From assembly GCF_014284175.1 (NCBI RefSeq), contig NZ_JACOGA010000004.1:248001-312000 (forward strand): a stretch of DNA of 64,000 bases, read 5' to 3'. A model generated the notes under the pieces. It was given only the letters and a program-made list of their open reading frames with translations, did no database searches and was not told where the DNA came from. This stretch comes from Affinundibacterium flavidum. GTDB lineage: Bacteria; Pseudomonadota; Gammaproteobacteria; Burkholderiales; Burkholderiaceae_D. Both the position numbers and the translations under genes were made by a program. Position 1 is the stretch's first letter; each line of letters starts with the position of its first letter. Shown here piece after piece: positions 47,951 to 57,326 of this stretch.

Positions 47951-49831
47951 ATGCATATCAACACACAATTCAATCGGGTATCAAACGTAATGCGCACTGC
48001 GCTTTTTACAACAGGCTTGCTCCTGCTTAGTGCAGTACAAGCACAAACCCAAACACAAGCCCAAACCCAAGCAGCCACCCTAATTCAAAACGTAAGGGTT
48101 TTTGACGGCGAAAAAATGCTGACAACACGCCATGTCTTAATCAATCAGGGAAAAATCGTCAATGCTAATTTCAAAGGAAAGATCACAAGCGATATGCAAT
48201 TAGTCGATGGTACAGGCCGTAGCCTGCTGCCAGGCTTGATCGATGCACATGTACATGCTTTTCAAGATCAAGACCTGCCTTTGCTATTTGGCGTTACCAC
48301 CCAGATCGATATGTTCAGTCCGGTTGCAGCCATGCAGGATATGCACCAACGTCGCCAAAAGCCTAATAATCCGAACAATGCGAACAGTGCGAACGGTTCC
48401 GACGTATTTTCCGCAGGCATACTCGCCACGGCACCAAAAGGGCACGGCACAGAGTATGGTATGGAAATCGAAACACTGACTAAGCCAGAACAAGCACAAG
48501 CCTGGGTCGATCGCCGGATAGCCGAAGGCTCGCATTTCATCAAGATCGTGATGGAACAAGGCGGCATCGGCTTTCACTTCAATAGCCTCGATCTCGCCAC
48601 AGTTCAAGCCTTGATCAAGGCCAGTCATGCACGCCATAAATTGGCGGTTGTCCATATCAGTACTTACGCTGATGCCAAAGCTGCATTAGCTGCGGGCGCA
48701 GACGGTTTGGTGCATTTGTTCAACGGCACCGCGATTACACCAGCGCAGATACAAGAATTGGTGCAGCTCGCCAAAACCCATCACGCTTTCGTGATTCCTA
48801 CTTTTTCGGTCTTAGAAAGTATTGCTGGTATCAAAGCCAAAGACGTATTGGCTGACAACAACATGCTGCAGTTGCTGGGTAAAAATCAACTCATGCCACT
48901 CAATACAACTTACGGCATGGAAGTGAAACAAGAATTATTGAACGCACCAAAACAACTTACTGCGGCGCTACATCAAGCCAAGATTGCTGTCTTGGCAGGA
49001 ACTGATGCTGGTAATCGCGGCACGCAATATGGCATCAGCTTGCATCATGAACTAGCTGCTTTAGTACAAGCTGGCATGTCTCCGAGTGCCGCCTTGCAAG
49101 CGGCGACCTCTGCACCTGCACGTGCCTTTCAATTGAAAGATCGCGGTCGTGTTCAAAACGGCTATAAGGCGGATTTGCTATTAGTCGATGGAGATCCCAG
49201 TGCGGATATCAGTTCCACTCGTCGCATCGTTGAAATCTGGAAGAATGGCAACATCGTATCCCCGCTACGCACACAAAAAATACAACAAGTCGCAGAAGAA
49301 AATTCGCGCAAAAAATCTGCCATTGACTTGCCCGCAGATGGCCGCATCAGCTTGTTTAGCGCCAGCAAATTTGCCAGTCCTTTTGGTTACGGCTGGATGG
49401 CATCTACCGATGCACCTATGGGTGGGAAATCCGCCGTGGAATTGAGTGCGGCAGACGCCGATATTGCTGGACAAACGTCCTTGATGATCAAAGCAACGAT
49501 CAATCCCGGCTTTGCTTTTCCTTGGGCTGGTGTGGTGTTTTTTCCTTCAAGCCAACCTATGCAGCCAGCTGATTTAAGCAATGCCAACACCCTGAAATTT
49601 AAGGTGAAAGGTGATGGCAAGTCCTATAATGTAGGCTTCACCATGCAGGGCAGTTATATCCCTTTAAATCAGCGATTTACAGCGGGTGCAGAATGGCAAG
49701 AGATCAGCTTATCGTTTAAACAGTTTAAAGGATTAGATGCCAGCATCGTCACCATGCTTAGCTTCAATGCCGGACCCGATGCAGGCACTTACCAATTGCA
49801 AATTGCCGACGTACGTTTGCTCAAAGAATAG
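47951..49831 (+). CDS. Exported amidohydrolase fused to a CIA30-like domain
   Basis: This 626-residue protein has a signal peptide (about 1-28) and a QTQTQAQTQ repeat. Residues 32-440 form an amidohydrolase domain: metal ligands HVH in DAHVHAF, Lys in HFIKIVMEQGG, His in AVVHIST and VHLFNG, and Asp in LAGTDAGN. The C-terminus (about 465-626) resembles the CIA30/NDUFAF1 carbohydrate-binding-like domain (FGYGWMASTDAPMGGKS). The substrate is unknown; an imidazolonepropionase-like enzyme is most similar. ATG 47951 follows ggagacgacc. It is 47 bp ahead of a two-component system. Confidence 0.85.
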   Translation: MHINTQFNRVSNVMRTALFTTGLLLLSAVQAQTQTQAQTQAATLIQNVRVFDGEKMLTTRHVLINQGKIVNANFKGKITSDMQLVDGTGRSLLPGLIDAHVHAFQDQDLPLLFGVTTQIDMFSPVAAMQDMHQRRQKPNNPNNANSANGSDVFSAGILATAPKGHGTEYGMEIETLTKPEQAQAWVDRRIAEGSHFIKIVMEQGGIGFHFNSLDLATVQALIKASHARHKLAVVHISTYADAKAALAAGADGLVHLFNGTAITPAQIQELVQLAKTHHAFVIPTFSVLESIAGIKAKDVLADNNMLQLLGKNQLMPLNTTYGMEVKQELLNAPKQLTAALHQAKIAVLAGTDAGNRGTQYGISLHHELAALVQAGMSPSAALQAATSAPARAFQLKDRGRVQNGYKADLLLVDGDPSADISSTRRIVEIWKNGNIVSPLRTQKIQQVAEENSRKKSAIDLPADGRISLFSASKFASPFGYGWMASTDAPMGGKSAVELSAADADIAGQTSLMIKATINPGFAFPWAGVVFFPSSQPMQPADLSNANTLKFKVKGDGKSYNVGFTMQGSYIPLNQRFTAGAEWQEISLSFKQFKGLDASIVTMLSFNAGPDAGTYQLQIADVRLLKE

Positions 49832-49878
49832 CGCATCGTATTTTGCATACTCATCGCGACTTTCGTAAGGATACTCAG

Positions 49879-51033
49879 ATGTCACAGACAAACCAAGCAG
49901 GCCAAACCGAACCAGTGGGTTTTCTGGGAAAACTGCAAGGCCTATGGAGCAAACCATGGATACCAAGTCGCTATGGTAAGGCACCTTTTTTCTGGATGCT
50001 GTCGTTTGTGATTTTTGGCTGGAAGTATATCTACGAAGCACCAAGTACCTTCGAGTTGCTGATGATCATCGTGAGTATCAGCATCTTCCTGCCGATTTAC
50101 ATTTATAGTTTTTGGATCAGCGGCTGGCGTGCAGCACTTTGCATCATCGTCATTTTGAGCCTGGGCTTGGGTTGGGCGAATTATAATTTTGGTGGGTCTA
50201 GTTTCGTGATTTTTGCGGCGACCATGTGTTCGCGATTTCAGCAAAAACGTGATTCCTATCTGGGGCTATTTTTGGTATTGGCAGGAGCCGCGTTGGCCAG
50301 CTACGTGCTTAAATTTCCAACGTATTTTTGGATACCTGCCGTCATCTTTAGTATCCCCAGTGCGATGGGCGCGATCATCGGTGAGCGACTCGGTCGTGCG
50401 AACGAAAAACTCTTCAGAAAACAAGAAGAAATCGAACATCTCGCCGCACTCGCCGAGCGTGAGCGCATCGCCCGTGATCTGCATGATTTACTCGGTCATA
50501 CTTTATCCGTCATCACGCTCAAAGCCGAGTTGGCGAAGAAACTGTTCGACAAAGATAATGCGGCCTGCAAAAAAGAAATTATCGACATCGAACAAACCGC
50601 ACGCCAAGCTTTGGCAGAAGTACGTTCAGCCGTCTTAGGTTATCGCGATACCGGTTTAGCCCATGAATTACGCGGTGCGAAAAATACTTTAGATTCCGCC
50701 CAAGTCCAGTTAGAAAGCGAAGTCGATGTGGTGCAACTACCCGCTGCGATTGAAAATATTATTGCCTTGGCTTTACGTGAAGCCGTAACCAACATCATTC
50801 GCCATTCAAATGCCAGCGTGTGTCATTTATCGCTGAAGTTGCTAGAGCAGAACATACATTTTCATATTTCAGACAATGGCTTTAAAGATACACAAAAGAC
50901 GCCCGAAATCGAAAAAGGCAATGGCTTGACGGGCATGAGTGAACGCGTGCGTGCCATGGGTGGGAAAATGCTTATTTCGGTCAATCAAGGTGTTGCGATT
51001 GATATCCATATTCCTCTACACGGTGCGCATTGA
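49879..51033 (+). CDS. DesK/NarX-type sensor histidine kinase
   Basis: This 384-residue protein has about five hydrophobic segments (residues 35-175), no periplasmic domain, a HisKA_3 dimerisation domain with the phospho-acceptor His202 in IARDLHDLLGHTLS, and a HATPase_c domain (LREAVTNIIRHSNASVC; GNGLTGMSERVRAMGG). ATG 49879 follows aagga at good spacing. It resembles DesK, which senses membrane state, but the signal is unknown. Its partner regulator starts 29 bp downstream. Confidence 0.9.
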   Translation: MSQTNQAGQTEPVGFLGKLQGLWSKPWIPSRYGKAPFFWMLSFVIFGWKYIYEAPSTFELLMIIVSISIFLPIYIYSFWISGWRAALCIIVILSLGLGWANYNFGGSSFVIFAATMCSRFQQKRDSYLGLFLVLAGAALASYVLKFPTYFWIPAVIFSIPSAMGAIIGERLGRANEKLFRKQEEIEHLAALAERERIARDLHDLLGHTLSVITLKAELAKKLFDKDNAACKKEIIDIEQTARQALAEVRSAVLGYRDTGLAHELRGAKNTLDSAQVQLESEVDVVQLPAAIENIIALALREAVTNIIRHSNASVCHLSLKLLEQNIHFHISDNGFKDTQKTPEIEKGNGLTGMSERVRAMGGKMLISVNQGVAIDIHIPLHGAH

Positions 51034-51062
51034 GAAACATTGGAAGGCATTAAGAAAGTTTG

Positions 51063-51671
51063 ATGATGATAAAAATTATTTTGGCAGAAGATCAAGCACT
51101 GGTATCCGGCGCTCTGGCGGCACTCTTAAAATTGGAAGGCGATATTGAGATATTGGCATTGGCAAAAAATGGCAAAGAAGCCCTCACGCTTTGTCAAACC
51201 TTACAACCCGATGTGTTGATTACCGATATAGAAATGCCCATCATGACAGGCTTGGAATTAGCGGCCGAAATCGCGGAGCAAAAACTCGCCATCAAAGTCA
51301 TCGTGCTCACCACTTTTGCCCGCTCAGGTTATCTACGCCGCGCGATGAGCAGCGGTGTACGTGGTTACATGTTGAAAGACTCGCCAGCAGAAGATCTGGC
51401 AAAAGCGATACGCAACGTACAAGCGGGTGGAAGAGCGATCGCACCAGAGTTAGCGATGGAGAGTTGGAGTGGTCAACAAGATCCGCTGAGTGAACGTGAA
51501 CGCCAAGTATTGCGTCTGGCAGGGACAGGCTCGACCAGTACCGAAATTGCCAAAGTAATGCATCTCTCCGAAGGCACGGTGCGCAATTACTTATCGGAAG
51601 CCATCAGCAAATTGAATGCCAAGAATCGGGTAGAAGCATTTCGCTTGGCGCGTGATGAGGGTTGGTTGTAA
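51063..51671 (+). CDS. LuxR-type response regulator (DesR/NarL family)
   Basis: This 202-residue protein has a receiver domain (1-118) with Asp55 in ITDIEMP as the phosphorylation site and a C-terminal GerE/LuxR helix-turn-helix (LSERERQVLRLAGTGSTSTEIAKVMHLSEGTVRNYLSEAISKL). It is paired with the upstream HisKA_3 kinase. Its target genes are unknown; the amidohydrolase gene upstream may be in the same operon. Confidence 0.93.
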   Translation: MMIKIILAEDQALVSGALAALLKLEGDIEILALAKNGKEALTLCQTLQPDVLITDIEMPIMTGLELAAEIAEQKLAIKVIVLTTFARSGYLRRAMSSGVRGYMLKDSPAEDLAKAIRNVQAGGRAIAPELAMESWSGQQDPLSERERQVLRLAGTGSTSTEIAKVMHLSEGTVRNYLSEAISKLNAKNRVEAFRLARDEGWL

Positions 51672-51713
51672 ATTGTCATCGCAGATTTGTCGATTTCAGT
51701 TTTCTGACAAACA

Positions 51714-51744
51714 TAAAAAAACGCCGCAAATTTGCGGCGTTTTT
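51714..51744. terminator. Bidirectional Rho-independent terminator
   Basis: AACGCCGCAAATTTGCGGCGTT (22 bp, perfect) with an A-run before and a T-run after, between the convergent response regulator and permease genes. Confidence 0.9.
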
Positions 51745-51768
51745 CATTGCTGGAAATTAATTTCCGGC

Positions 51769-53217
51769 TTATTTCTTTTCAGACAAACCCAATACGCTAT
51801 AACGACGGGCAAAAGCAAAGTAAGTTACCAAGCCCAATACTGCCCAAATACAGAAGTACTTAATAGTTGGATCCCAACCGAGGCTTACGAACAACAATGC
51901 ACAACCACCCAATGCCAAAGGACCTACAACCCAGATCATTGGTGCACGGAATGGACGTGGACGATTTGGCTGAGTAACGCGCAAAATCATCACACCCAAA
52001 GCGACGACGAAGAAAGCGAACAAAGTACCGGAGTTAGAAATATCGGCCAATACACTGACTGGGAACACCGCAGAGAAAATCGCAACAAATACACCAGTCA
52101 CAATAGTCACTACATGTGGTGTATGGAAGCGCTCATGCACAGCAGTAAATGCTTTTGGCATCAAACCATCACGTGCCATTGTGAACAAAATACGTGTTTG
52201 ACCGTAGATCATCATCAAGATAACAGATGGCAAAGCCAAAATCGCAGCGATACCTACCAAATCACCTACGCGTGGGTAACCGAGTTCACGCAAAATGAAA
52301 GCTAAAGGCTCTTTAGATTGAGACAAAGCACCACCTGGTTGCGCACCAACAGCGCCAACTGCAGCATAAGCTACCAGCAGGTAGAACACAGTACAAATAC
52401 CGAGTGAACCGATCAAACCGATAGGCAAGTTAACATTTGGATTTCTTGTTTCTTCTGCCGCAGTAGAAACTGCATCAAAACCAACATAAGCAAAGAAGAT
52501 AGAAGCCGATGCCCCCAACACACCAACACCAGATAACGGTGTGCCCCAACCATTTGGCAGCATTGGTTCAAAGTTCATGCCTTTAACTGCTGGGAAAGCC
52601 AAGATCACAAAAGTGGTCAATGCAACGATTTTGATGATAACCAAAACGGAAGTCACTTTCGCGCTCTTAGAAGTACCGATCACTAATAACCAAGTCACCA
52701 ACAGAGAGATCAAAAATGCGATCAGATTAAATGCACCATGGGCAGTCGTGCCGTCAGGTAAAGTGATCGTGTCTGCAGGACCTGCTGTCAATGCCAAAGG
52801 TAAGCCAGCGCCGATAGAGTGCAAGAAACCATTAGCATAGCCAGACCAACCTACTGCTACCGCACCCGCAGCGATCGCGTATTCGAGGATCAAGGCCCAA
52901 CCTACTGTCCAGGCGATCAACTCACCTAACACAGCATAAGAATAGGTATAGGCGGAACCTGCAACTGGCACCATCGCAGCGATTTCAGCATAAATCAATG
53001 CCGTCAACGCGCACACAAAACCAGCGATGATGAAGCTATACATCATGCCTGGTCCTGCTTTATTCGCAGCAACCGAAGTCAAAACGAAAATACCCGTACC
53101 GATGATGGCACCAACACCCAGCATCATCAGGTCAAACCAGCCTAATTGGCGTTTGAGACCTTTCTTTTCCGCGGATTCCAGAATCTGGTCCAGCGATTTT
53201 ACACGATCAAAAAACAT
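51769..53217 (-). CDS. APC-superfamily amino acid permease
   Basis: This 482-residue inner-membrane transporter has about 12 membrane segments. The substrate-site motif LGVGAIIGTGIFVLTS in TM1 and GFDAVSTAAEETRNPN near TM6 are typical of cationic-amino-acid (CAT/YfnA-like) permeases. It has a short polar N-terminus (FFDRVKSLDQILESAEKKGLKR). The substrate is inferred as an amino acid. It has its own long leader and ends at a bidirectional terminator. Confidence 0.9.
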   Translation of the reverse strand: MFFDRVKSLDQILESAEKKGLKRQLGWFDLMMLGVGAIIGTGIFVLTSVAANKAGPGMMYSFIIAGFVCALTALIYAEIAAMVPVAGSAYTYSYAVLGELIAWTVGWALILEYAIAAGAVAVGWSGYANGFLHSIGAGLPLALTAGPADTITLPDGTTAHGAFNLIAFLISLLVTWLLVIGTSKSAKVTSVLVIIKIVALTTFVILAFPAVKGMNFEPMLPNGWGTPLSGVGVLGASASIFFAYVGFDAVSTAAEETRNPNVNLPIGLIGSLGICTVFYLLVAYAAVGAVGAQPGGALSQSKEPLAFILRELGYPRVGDLVGIAAILALPSVILMMIYGQTRILFTMARDGLMPKAFTAVHERFHTPHVVTIVTGVFVAIFSAVFPVSVLADISNSGTLFAFFVVALGVMILRVTQPNRPRPFRAPMIWVVGPLALGGCALLFVSLGWDPTIKYFCIWAVLGLVTYFAFARRYSVLGLSEKK

Positions 53218-53838
53218 AGTGTTTCCTTAAGGCAAATACGATAATTTAATTTCTTATTCCCTCTCAAACCGCTTTCATTCTCGTTGTGACGAGCGTTGTC
53301 CGCAGGCGAAAAGGATCTGTTTTGTCAAACCTGCGTAACATAAGCGATTTATAGCTAAACAGTAAAGAGCAAATACGCGAAAAAATGCCGAATCCGCACG
53401 TTTCCGACAAAATTTCTGCACTGCATAGCAACAATCTGACTTATTGTGGTAGCTGCGCAAATATTATTGGCAGCACTTGATTTGACGCAGGCTTTCGATC
53501 AAAAGCGGCATGTTTAGTTCCCAAAGAAAATTATATTTTCCACAAGGAAACTTAAACTAGGGTATTCACTAGCTTGTCTTCAAACATGATCGAAATATTC
53601 AAAGCCCTGTTTGCGATTGATCTGTATTGTTTTTACCGCAGGCTCTGACAATTCGCCCTTTGGTCGGCTTCGATAGTTTTGTTACTTTGCCAGCAGGCAA
53701 TATGGTGTATATTCGGCCGATTGCGCCAGCCGCTACAGTATTCATTTCTACGTGCATCTCATTCATTTCATACCATCGTCATCAACGTAACTATCGTAAT
53801 CATGTCTTCTCGCATTCACTTTTTTGATTGGACGCATC
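53218..53838. other. Long divergent intergenic region (621 bp)
   Basis: It separates the permease gene and the TraB/GumN gene. I see no gene, tRNA or well-formed hairpin; ORFs in it look random. It presumably holds both promoters. Confidence 0.35.
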
Positions 53839-54846
53839 ATGCGAAATAATTTGCCCCAAATCCCCTATCAAATTTGCCAACGCAGCATCGCCCTATGTTT
53901 TGGTAGCTTATTTAGTATCGTGATTTGCCTCGGTCTGGGACTGACGCAAACCGCCAGTGCTGCTGAAAAAACCATCAAGGCCGCAAAAGCTCCAAGCAAA
54001 GTCACAGGATTGCTGTATGAACTCAGTTTGCCACCAACTCCGGGATTAACATCTGTCCGAGATAGTAAGCAGAAAAAGACGGTCGCCTATCTCTATGGCA
54101 CCATCCATATCGCGAAAAAAGACTTTTATCCCTTAGCCAAAGCGGTCAAACAATCTTATGCGAGCGCTGATACCCTAGTAGTCGAAACCGATATCACAGA
54201 TGAAACCGCGAATCGTTCTATTATTGGCAAACTCAGCTATATCGCACCCGACCGCTTGGAACATCACCTGGGCCCTGGCACTTGGAATACTTTACGAGAA
54301 ATGACGGGTCAGTCATTGGAACAATTTCAATTCTACAAACCAATTTTAGTCGCGATGGGGTTGACCGTCAGTGCGGGTATGCAACTCGGCTTCGATCCAG
54401 AACAAGGATTAGACCTACATTTCATTAAGGCAGCCCAGAAAGATAAAAAGAAGCTCATCGAACTAGATGGGATTGAAGTACAAGCCGATGTCTTAAATAG
54501 TTTAAGCAATGAAGAAGGTGATGCAATACTCATCAATACTTTGAATTCATTCAAAAATGGCGAAATTCGCAAAGAGTTTGAACGTATGAGTGAGGCCTGG
54601 CGTGCTGGCGATGCTGACAAACTGGCACAGATCTTTGTTGAGGCAGCAAACAAAGACATAGGCTCGAAAAAAATCACACAAAAACTCATCGATGAAAGGA
54701 ATCCCGACACAGCAAAGAAGATTATTGAATTGATGTCGAGTGGTAAAAAATTATTCATCGCAATCGGCGCCGGGCATATGGCTGGTGAAAATAATCTGAT
54801 CAAGCTACTGCAACAACAAGGACTGCAAGTGCAACAAATACGCTAA
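53839..54846 (+). CDS. TraB/GumN family protein
   Basis: This 335-residue exported protein has a signal segment (about 18-42, ending QTASAAE). The TraB/GumN signature TVAYLYGTIHIAKKDFYPL and the closing LFIAIGAGHMAGENNLIKLLQQQG are clear. Such proteins are related to Tiki metalloproteases, with conserved GxxH and Glu residues; the enzymatic role in bacteria is unproven. ATG 53839 is used; TTG 53824 is possible. The next gene overlaps its stop by 1 bp (TAATG). Confidence 0.85.
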   Translation: MRNNLPQIPYQICQRSIALCFGSLFSIVICLGLGLTQTASAAEKTIKAAKAPSKVTGLLYELSLPPTPGLTSVRDSKQKKTVAYLYGTIHIAKKDFYPLAKAVKQSYASADTLVVETDITDETANRSIIGKLSYIAPDRLEHHLGPGTWNTLREMTGQSLEQFQFYKPILVAMGLTVSAGMQLGFDPEQGLDLHFIKAAQKDKKKLIELDGIEVQADVLNSLSNEEGDAILINTLNSFKNGEIRKEFERMSEAWRAGDADKLAQIFVEAANKDIGSKKITQKLIDERNPDTAKKIIELMSSGKKLFIAIGAGHMAGENNLIKLLQQQGLQVQQIR

Positions 54847-55244
54847 TGACAGACTACGAAAATACTAAACTGGAAGTCGATCATCCATGGATCGCTTTTG
54901 AATCTATGGCCGAATTAGAAGCATGGATGGAATTGAACAATCAGGAATTACAAAAACTGATAGGTAATCGCGCCACACAAGGTCAGGGAATTTGTTTCAA
55001 TTTGTTACTAGGTGGCGAAATCTACTTTCATACTAATGCGGATGGCGATATTCTGTTAGATGTGACTCCTGAGGCACAATGGGTGACGCCACTCATTTCC
55101 GCATGTACTCAGGTCGAGGCTCCACGTGGACAAATCTGGCACTTACCGCAACATGTACTGATCGCCATCATTATGGGATTAAACCCTCTGGTCGCGAGTA
55201 GCCGCTTAGTGACGCAACACGCATTCAGGATACAAAAGTTTTAG
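54846..55244 (+). CDS. Hypothetical protein coupled to the TraB/GumN gene
   Basis: This 132-residue soluble protein overlaps the upstream stop by one base, indicating translational coupling. It is acidic at the start (DYENTKLEVDHPWIAFESMAELEAW). I do not recognise a family. No signal peptide or membrane segment is seen. Confidence 0.6.
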   Translation: MTDYENTKLEVDHPWIAFESMAELEAWMELNNQELQKLIGNRATQGQGICFNLLLGGEIYFHTNADGDILLDVTPEAQWVTPLISACTQVEAPRGQIWHLPQHVLIAIIMGLNPLVASSRLVTQHAFRIQKF

Positions 55245-55283
55245 AACCGAATCTTGCTTTGAAATTTGCCTATGAGGTGCACC

Positions 55284-56405
55284 ATGCGATTCCCGACACT
55301 GTTACAGTTTCCCCGACTATTTCTGTGTTTGCTCAGCGTGTCTATCATAGGCTGCGGTGGCAATCCTGAGTTTGCCACTAAGGACACGCCGAAAGCAATG
55401 TCTGCGACGCCAGCTGCCGCACCAGCGACGGTAGCCACTTTCGCTGGAATCAGAAACGCGTATAAAATCAGCAAAACCAGTACAGGTTTTAGCGTCAAAG
55501 AACTCAGTGGTGCGGGTACGACCGTCAATCTCAGCGGCCAAACCAGTGCTAAGTTTGCAGACGTCACCGTTAATTTATTGGTTGGCGACAAATCCAAAAC
55601 CATACCAGCAGCGAGCCTTAAAACACTGATCGAACTTTACATCGCCTTTTTTAATCGCGTGCCCGACGCCGATGGTATGAGTTACTGGATAGATCAAATC
55701 AAAGCAGGCGTCAACGTCGATCAATTATCGGCCAGCTTCTATGATGCTGCGGTTCAATTCACGGCATTGACTGGCTACTCGGCGACCATGAGTAATGAAC
55801 AATTCGTGCGCATCATTTATCAAAACGTTTTAGGTCGTAGCGGAGCTACCGCGCCACCCGATGCCGATGTCGCCTATTGGGCAGGTGAGCTGGCAAGTGG
55901 CAAACCCAAAGGATTTCTGGTCGCTACCATGCTGAACTCAGCGCATACTTTTGCGAATGACCCGGAATGGGGTTGGGTGCCACAATTACTCGATAACAAA
56001 GTGACGGTTGGTACTTTTTTTGCGATTCAACAAGGCTTGAACTACAACACCTCGGAAGAATCTATCAGCAAGGGCATGGATATCGCCAAAGCTGTCACGT
56101 CAACTGATATCTCGCTGGCGAAAACAAAGATCGGGATGACCGATGTGCTATTTGATTTGACTGCGGCGATCAGCAATTCTGAATTTGAAAAAGTACAGAG
56201 CATTATCAATGCACATTGCCTGACATGCCATTCGACTCAAAGAACTGAGGGCGGCATCGCCCTCCACACTGCGGACTTGATCCGACGCAATGCCGACGCT
56301 CTATATATCATGACCGTCGTTACCCGGGCGATGCCACAAGATGGTGTATTAAGTGCCGACGAAATTGCGACGATTAGCGCCTGGTATTTAGCTGGGGCGA
56401 AATGA
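55284..56405 (+). CDS. Lipoprotein with DUF4214 domain and C-terminal cytochrome c motif
   Basis: This 373-residue lipoprotein has a lipobox ending SIIGC (Cys about 24). Residues about 60-300 match the C-terminal tail of the RTX protein at 32640 (YKISKTSTGFSV; LKTLIELYIAFFNRVPDADG), i.e. DUF4214. Residues 305-373 form a small cytochrome c domain with CLTCH at 312-316 and a candidate axial Met in TRAMPQDG. A DUF4214-cytochrome fusion is unusual. The start ATG 55284 follows gaggtg. The next gene begins within its stop codon (ATGA). Confidence 0.85.
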   Translation: MRFPTLLQFPRLFLCLLSVSIIGCGGNPEFATKDTPKAMSATPAAAPATVATFAGIRNAYKISKTSTGFSVKELSGAGTTVNLSGQTSAKFADVTVNLLVGDKSKTIPAASLKTLIELYIAFFNRVPDADGMSYWIDQIKAGVNVDQLSASFYDAAVQFTALTGYSATMSNEQFVRIIYQNVLGRSGATAPPDADVAYWAGELASGKPKGFLVATMLNSAHTFANDPEWGWVPQLLDNKVTVGTFFAIQQGLNYNTSEESISKGMDIAKAVTSTDISLAKTKIGMTDVLFDLTAAISNSEFEKVQSIINAHCLTCHSTQRTEGGIALHTADLIRRNADALYIMTVVTRAMPQDGVLSADEIATISAWYLAGAK

Positions 56406-56950
56406 TGACTGCGTTTGGTGGTTTTAACCGACGACACATTCGACTATCGTGGTGGCAAATTGGGCTGAGCCTAATCTTGGCTTTTCCGCTGATTTCCCTC
56501 GCCCAAGAAACCTTAAAAATAGAACCGGTGTCAGCACCAGCATTTGAACTAACTGCCGAAAACAATAGCAAACACCAGCTCAAACACTATTTGGGCAAAT
56601 TGGTGTATATCGATTTTTGGGCTTCATGGTGTGCGCCTTGTTTGCAGTCCTTTCCATTTATGAACAGCATGCAGCAGAAGTATCAAGCGGCTGGTTTACA
56701 AATTGTCGCTATTAATTTGGACAAAAAAATGGACGATGCGCAGATTTTTCTGAAGAAAAATCCTGCACAGTTTTTGGTACTGTTTGACCCTGAAGGAAAA
56801 ACACCACTGCAATACGCCGTTAAGGGAATGCCAAGTAGTTATCTGCTAGATCGCAGCGGCAAAATCATCTTTACCCACAAAGGATTTAAGGCTGCAGATC
56901 AAGCGCTATTGGAAGCCAAAATAAGAACCGAATTGGGACTAAAGAACTAA
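56402..56950 (+). CDS. TlpA/ResA-like exported thioredoxin
   Basis: This 182-residue protein has an N-terminal membrane anchor or signal (about 16-34) and a thioredoxin fold with the redox motif WCAPC (Trp76, Cys77, Cys80) and the cis-Pro segment VKGMPSSYLLD. It is expected to reduce or exchange disulfides in the periplasm, for example keeping haem-binding CxxCH cysteines reduced for cytochrome c maturation. Its ATG overlaps the stop of the cytochrome-containing lipoprotein by 4 bp, so the two are coupled. Confidence 0.9.
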   Translation: MMTAFGGFNRRHIRLSWWQIGLSLILAFPLISLAQETLKIEPVSAPAFELTAENNSKHQLKHYLGKLVYIDFWASWCAPCLQSFPFMNSMQQKYQAAGLQIVAINLDKKMDDAQIFLKKNPAQFLVLFDPEGKTPLQYAVKGMPSSYLLDRSGKIIFTHKGFKAADQALLEAKIRTELGLKN

Positions 56951-56960
56951 GGGACTCCAC

Positions 56961-57206
56961 ATGAAAAGACCACACACGATAGGGCGCTCCTTGATGATCG
57001 CTGGTTTATTACCTCTCATTCTTATCTGCAGTGGCTGTAGCCACTTCAGTTCGGTCGCAGCTTGGGAGAAAGGCTATCTGGCCAAAGCTGAGATGCGTTT
57101 CGATCAAGATAAACTCGCGATGAAAAATGCCGATCACATTTACACCAGTAAAGAAGCGGCATCGGGCAGCGGTAGTGTGGGCGGTGGTGGTTGCGGTTGC
57201 AATTAA
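56961..57206 (+). CDS. DUF4266 small lipoprotein with Cys-rich tail
   Basis: This 81-residue lipoprotein has lipobox ICSGC (Cys26), a conserved helical middle (VAAWEKGYLAKAEMRFDQDK), and a Gly-rich C-terminus ending GGGGCGCN. DUF4266 proteins usually occur beside DUF3570, TlpA and ApbE genes, as here. The C-terminal CGC may bind a metal or form a redox pair; unproven. It is 10 bp after the thioredoxin gene. Confidence 0.88.
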   Translation: MKRPHTIGRSLMIAGLLPLILICSGCSHFSSVAAWEKGYLAKAEMRFDQDKLAMKNADHIYTSKEAASGSGSVGGGGCGCN

Positions 57207-57326
57207 ATTCCGCAGCATTATTACTGCCAATCTTATGACCACTCCTATCGCCACAAGATTGACCATCGAGCAGCATGCCTCACAGACAGCAACTATTTAG
57301 TGACGAATTTTTAGTAGATTGAACTC

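Noticed and set aside
51652..52305. A 217-residue plus-strand ORF opposite the permease gene
   Set aside because: The composition (Trp, His, Gln, Thr rich) is typical of antisense reading, and the minus-strand permease is certain.
53627..53827. A 66-residue ORF before the TraB/GumN gene
   Set aside because: Random composition and no start signal.
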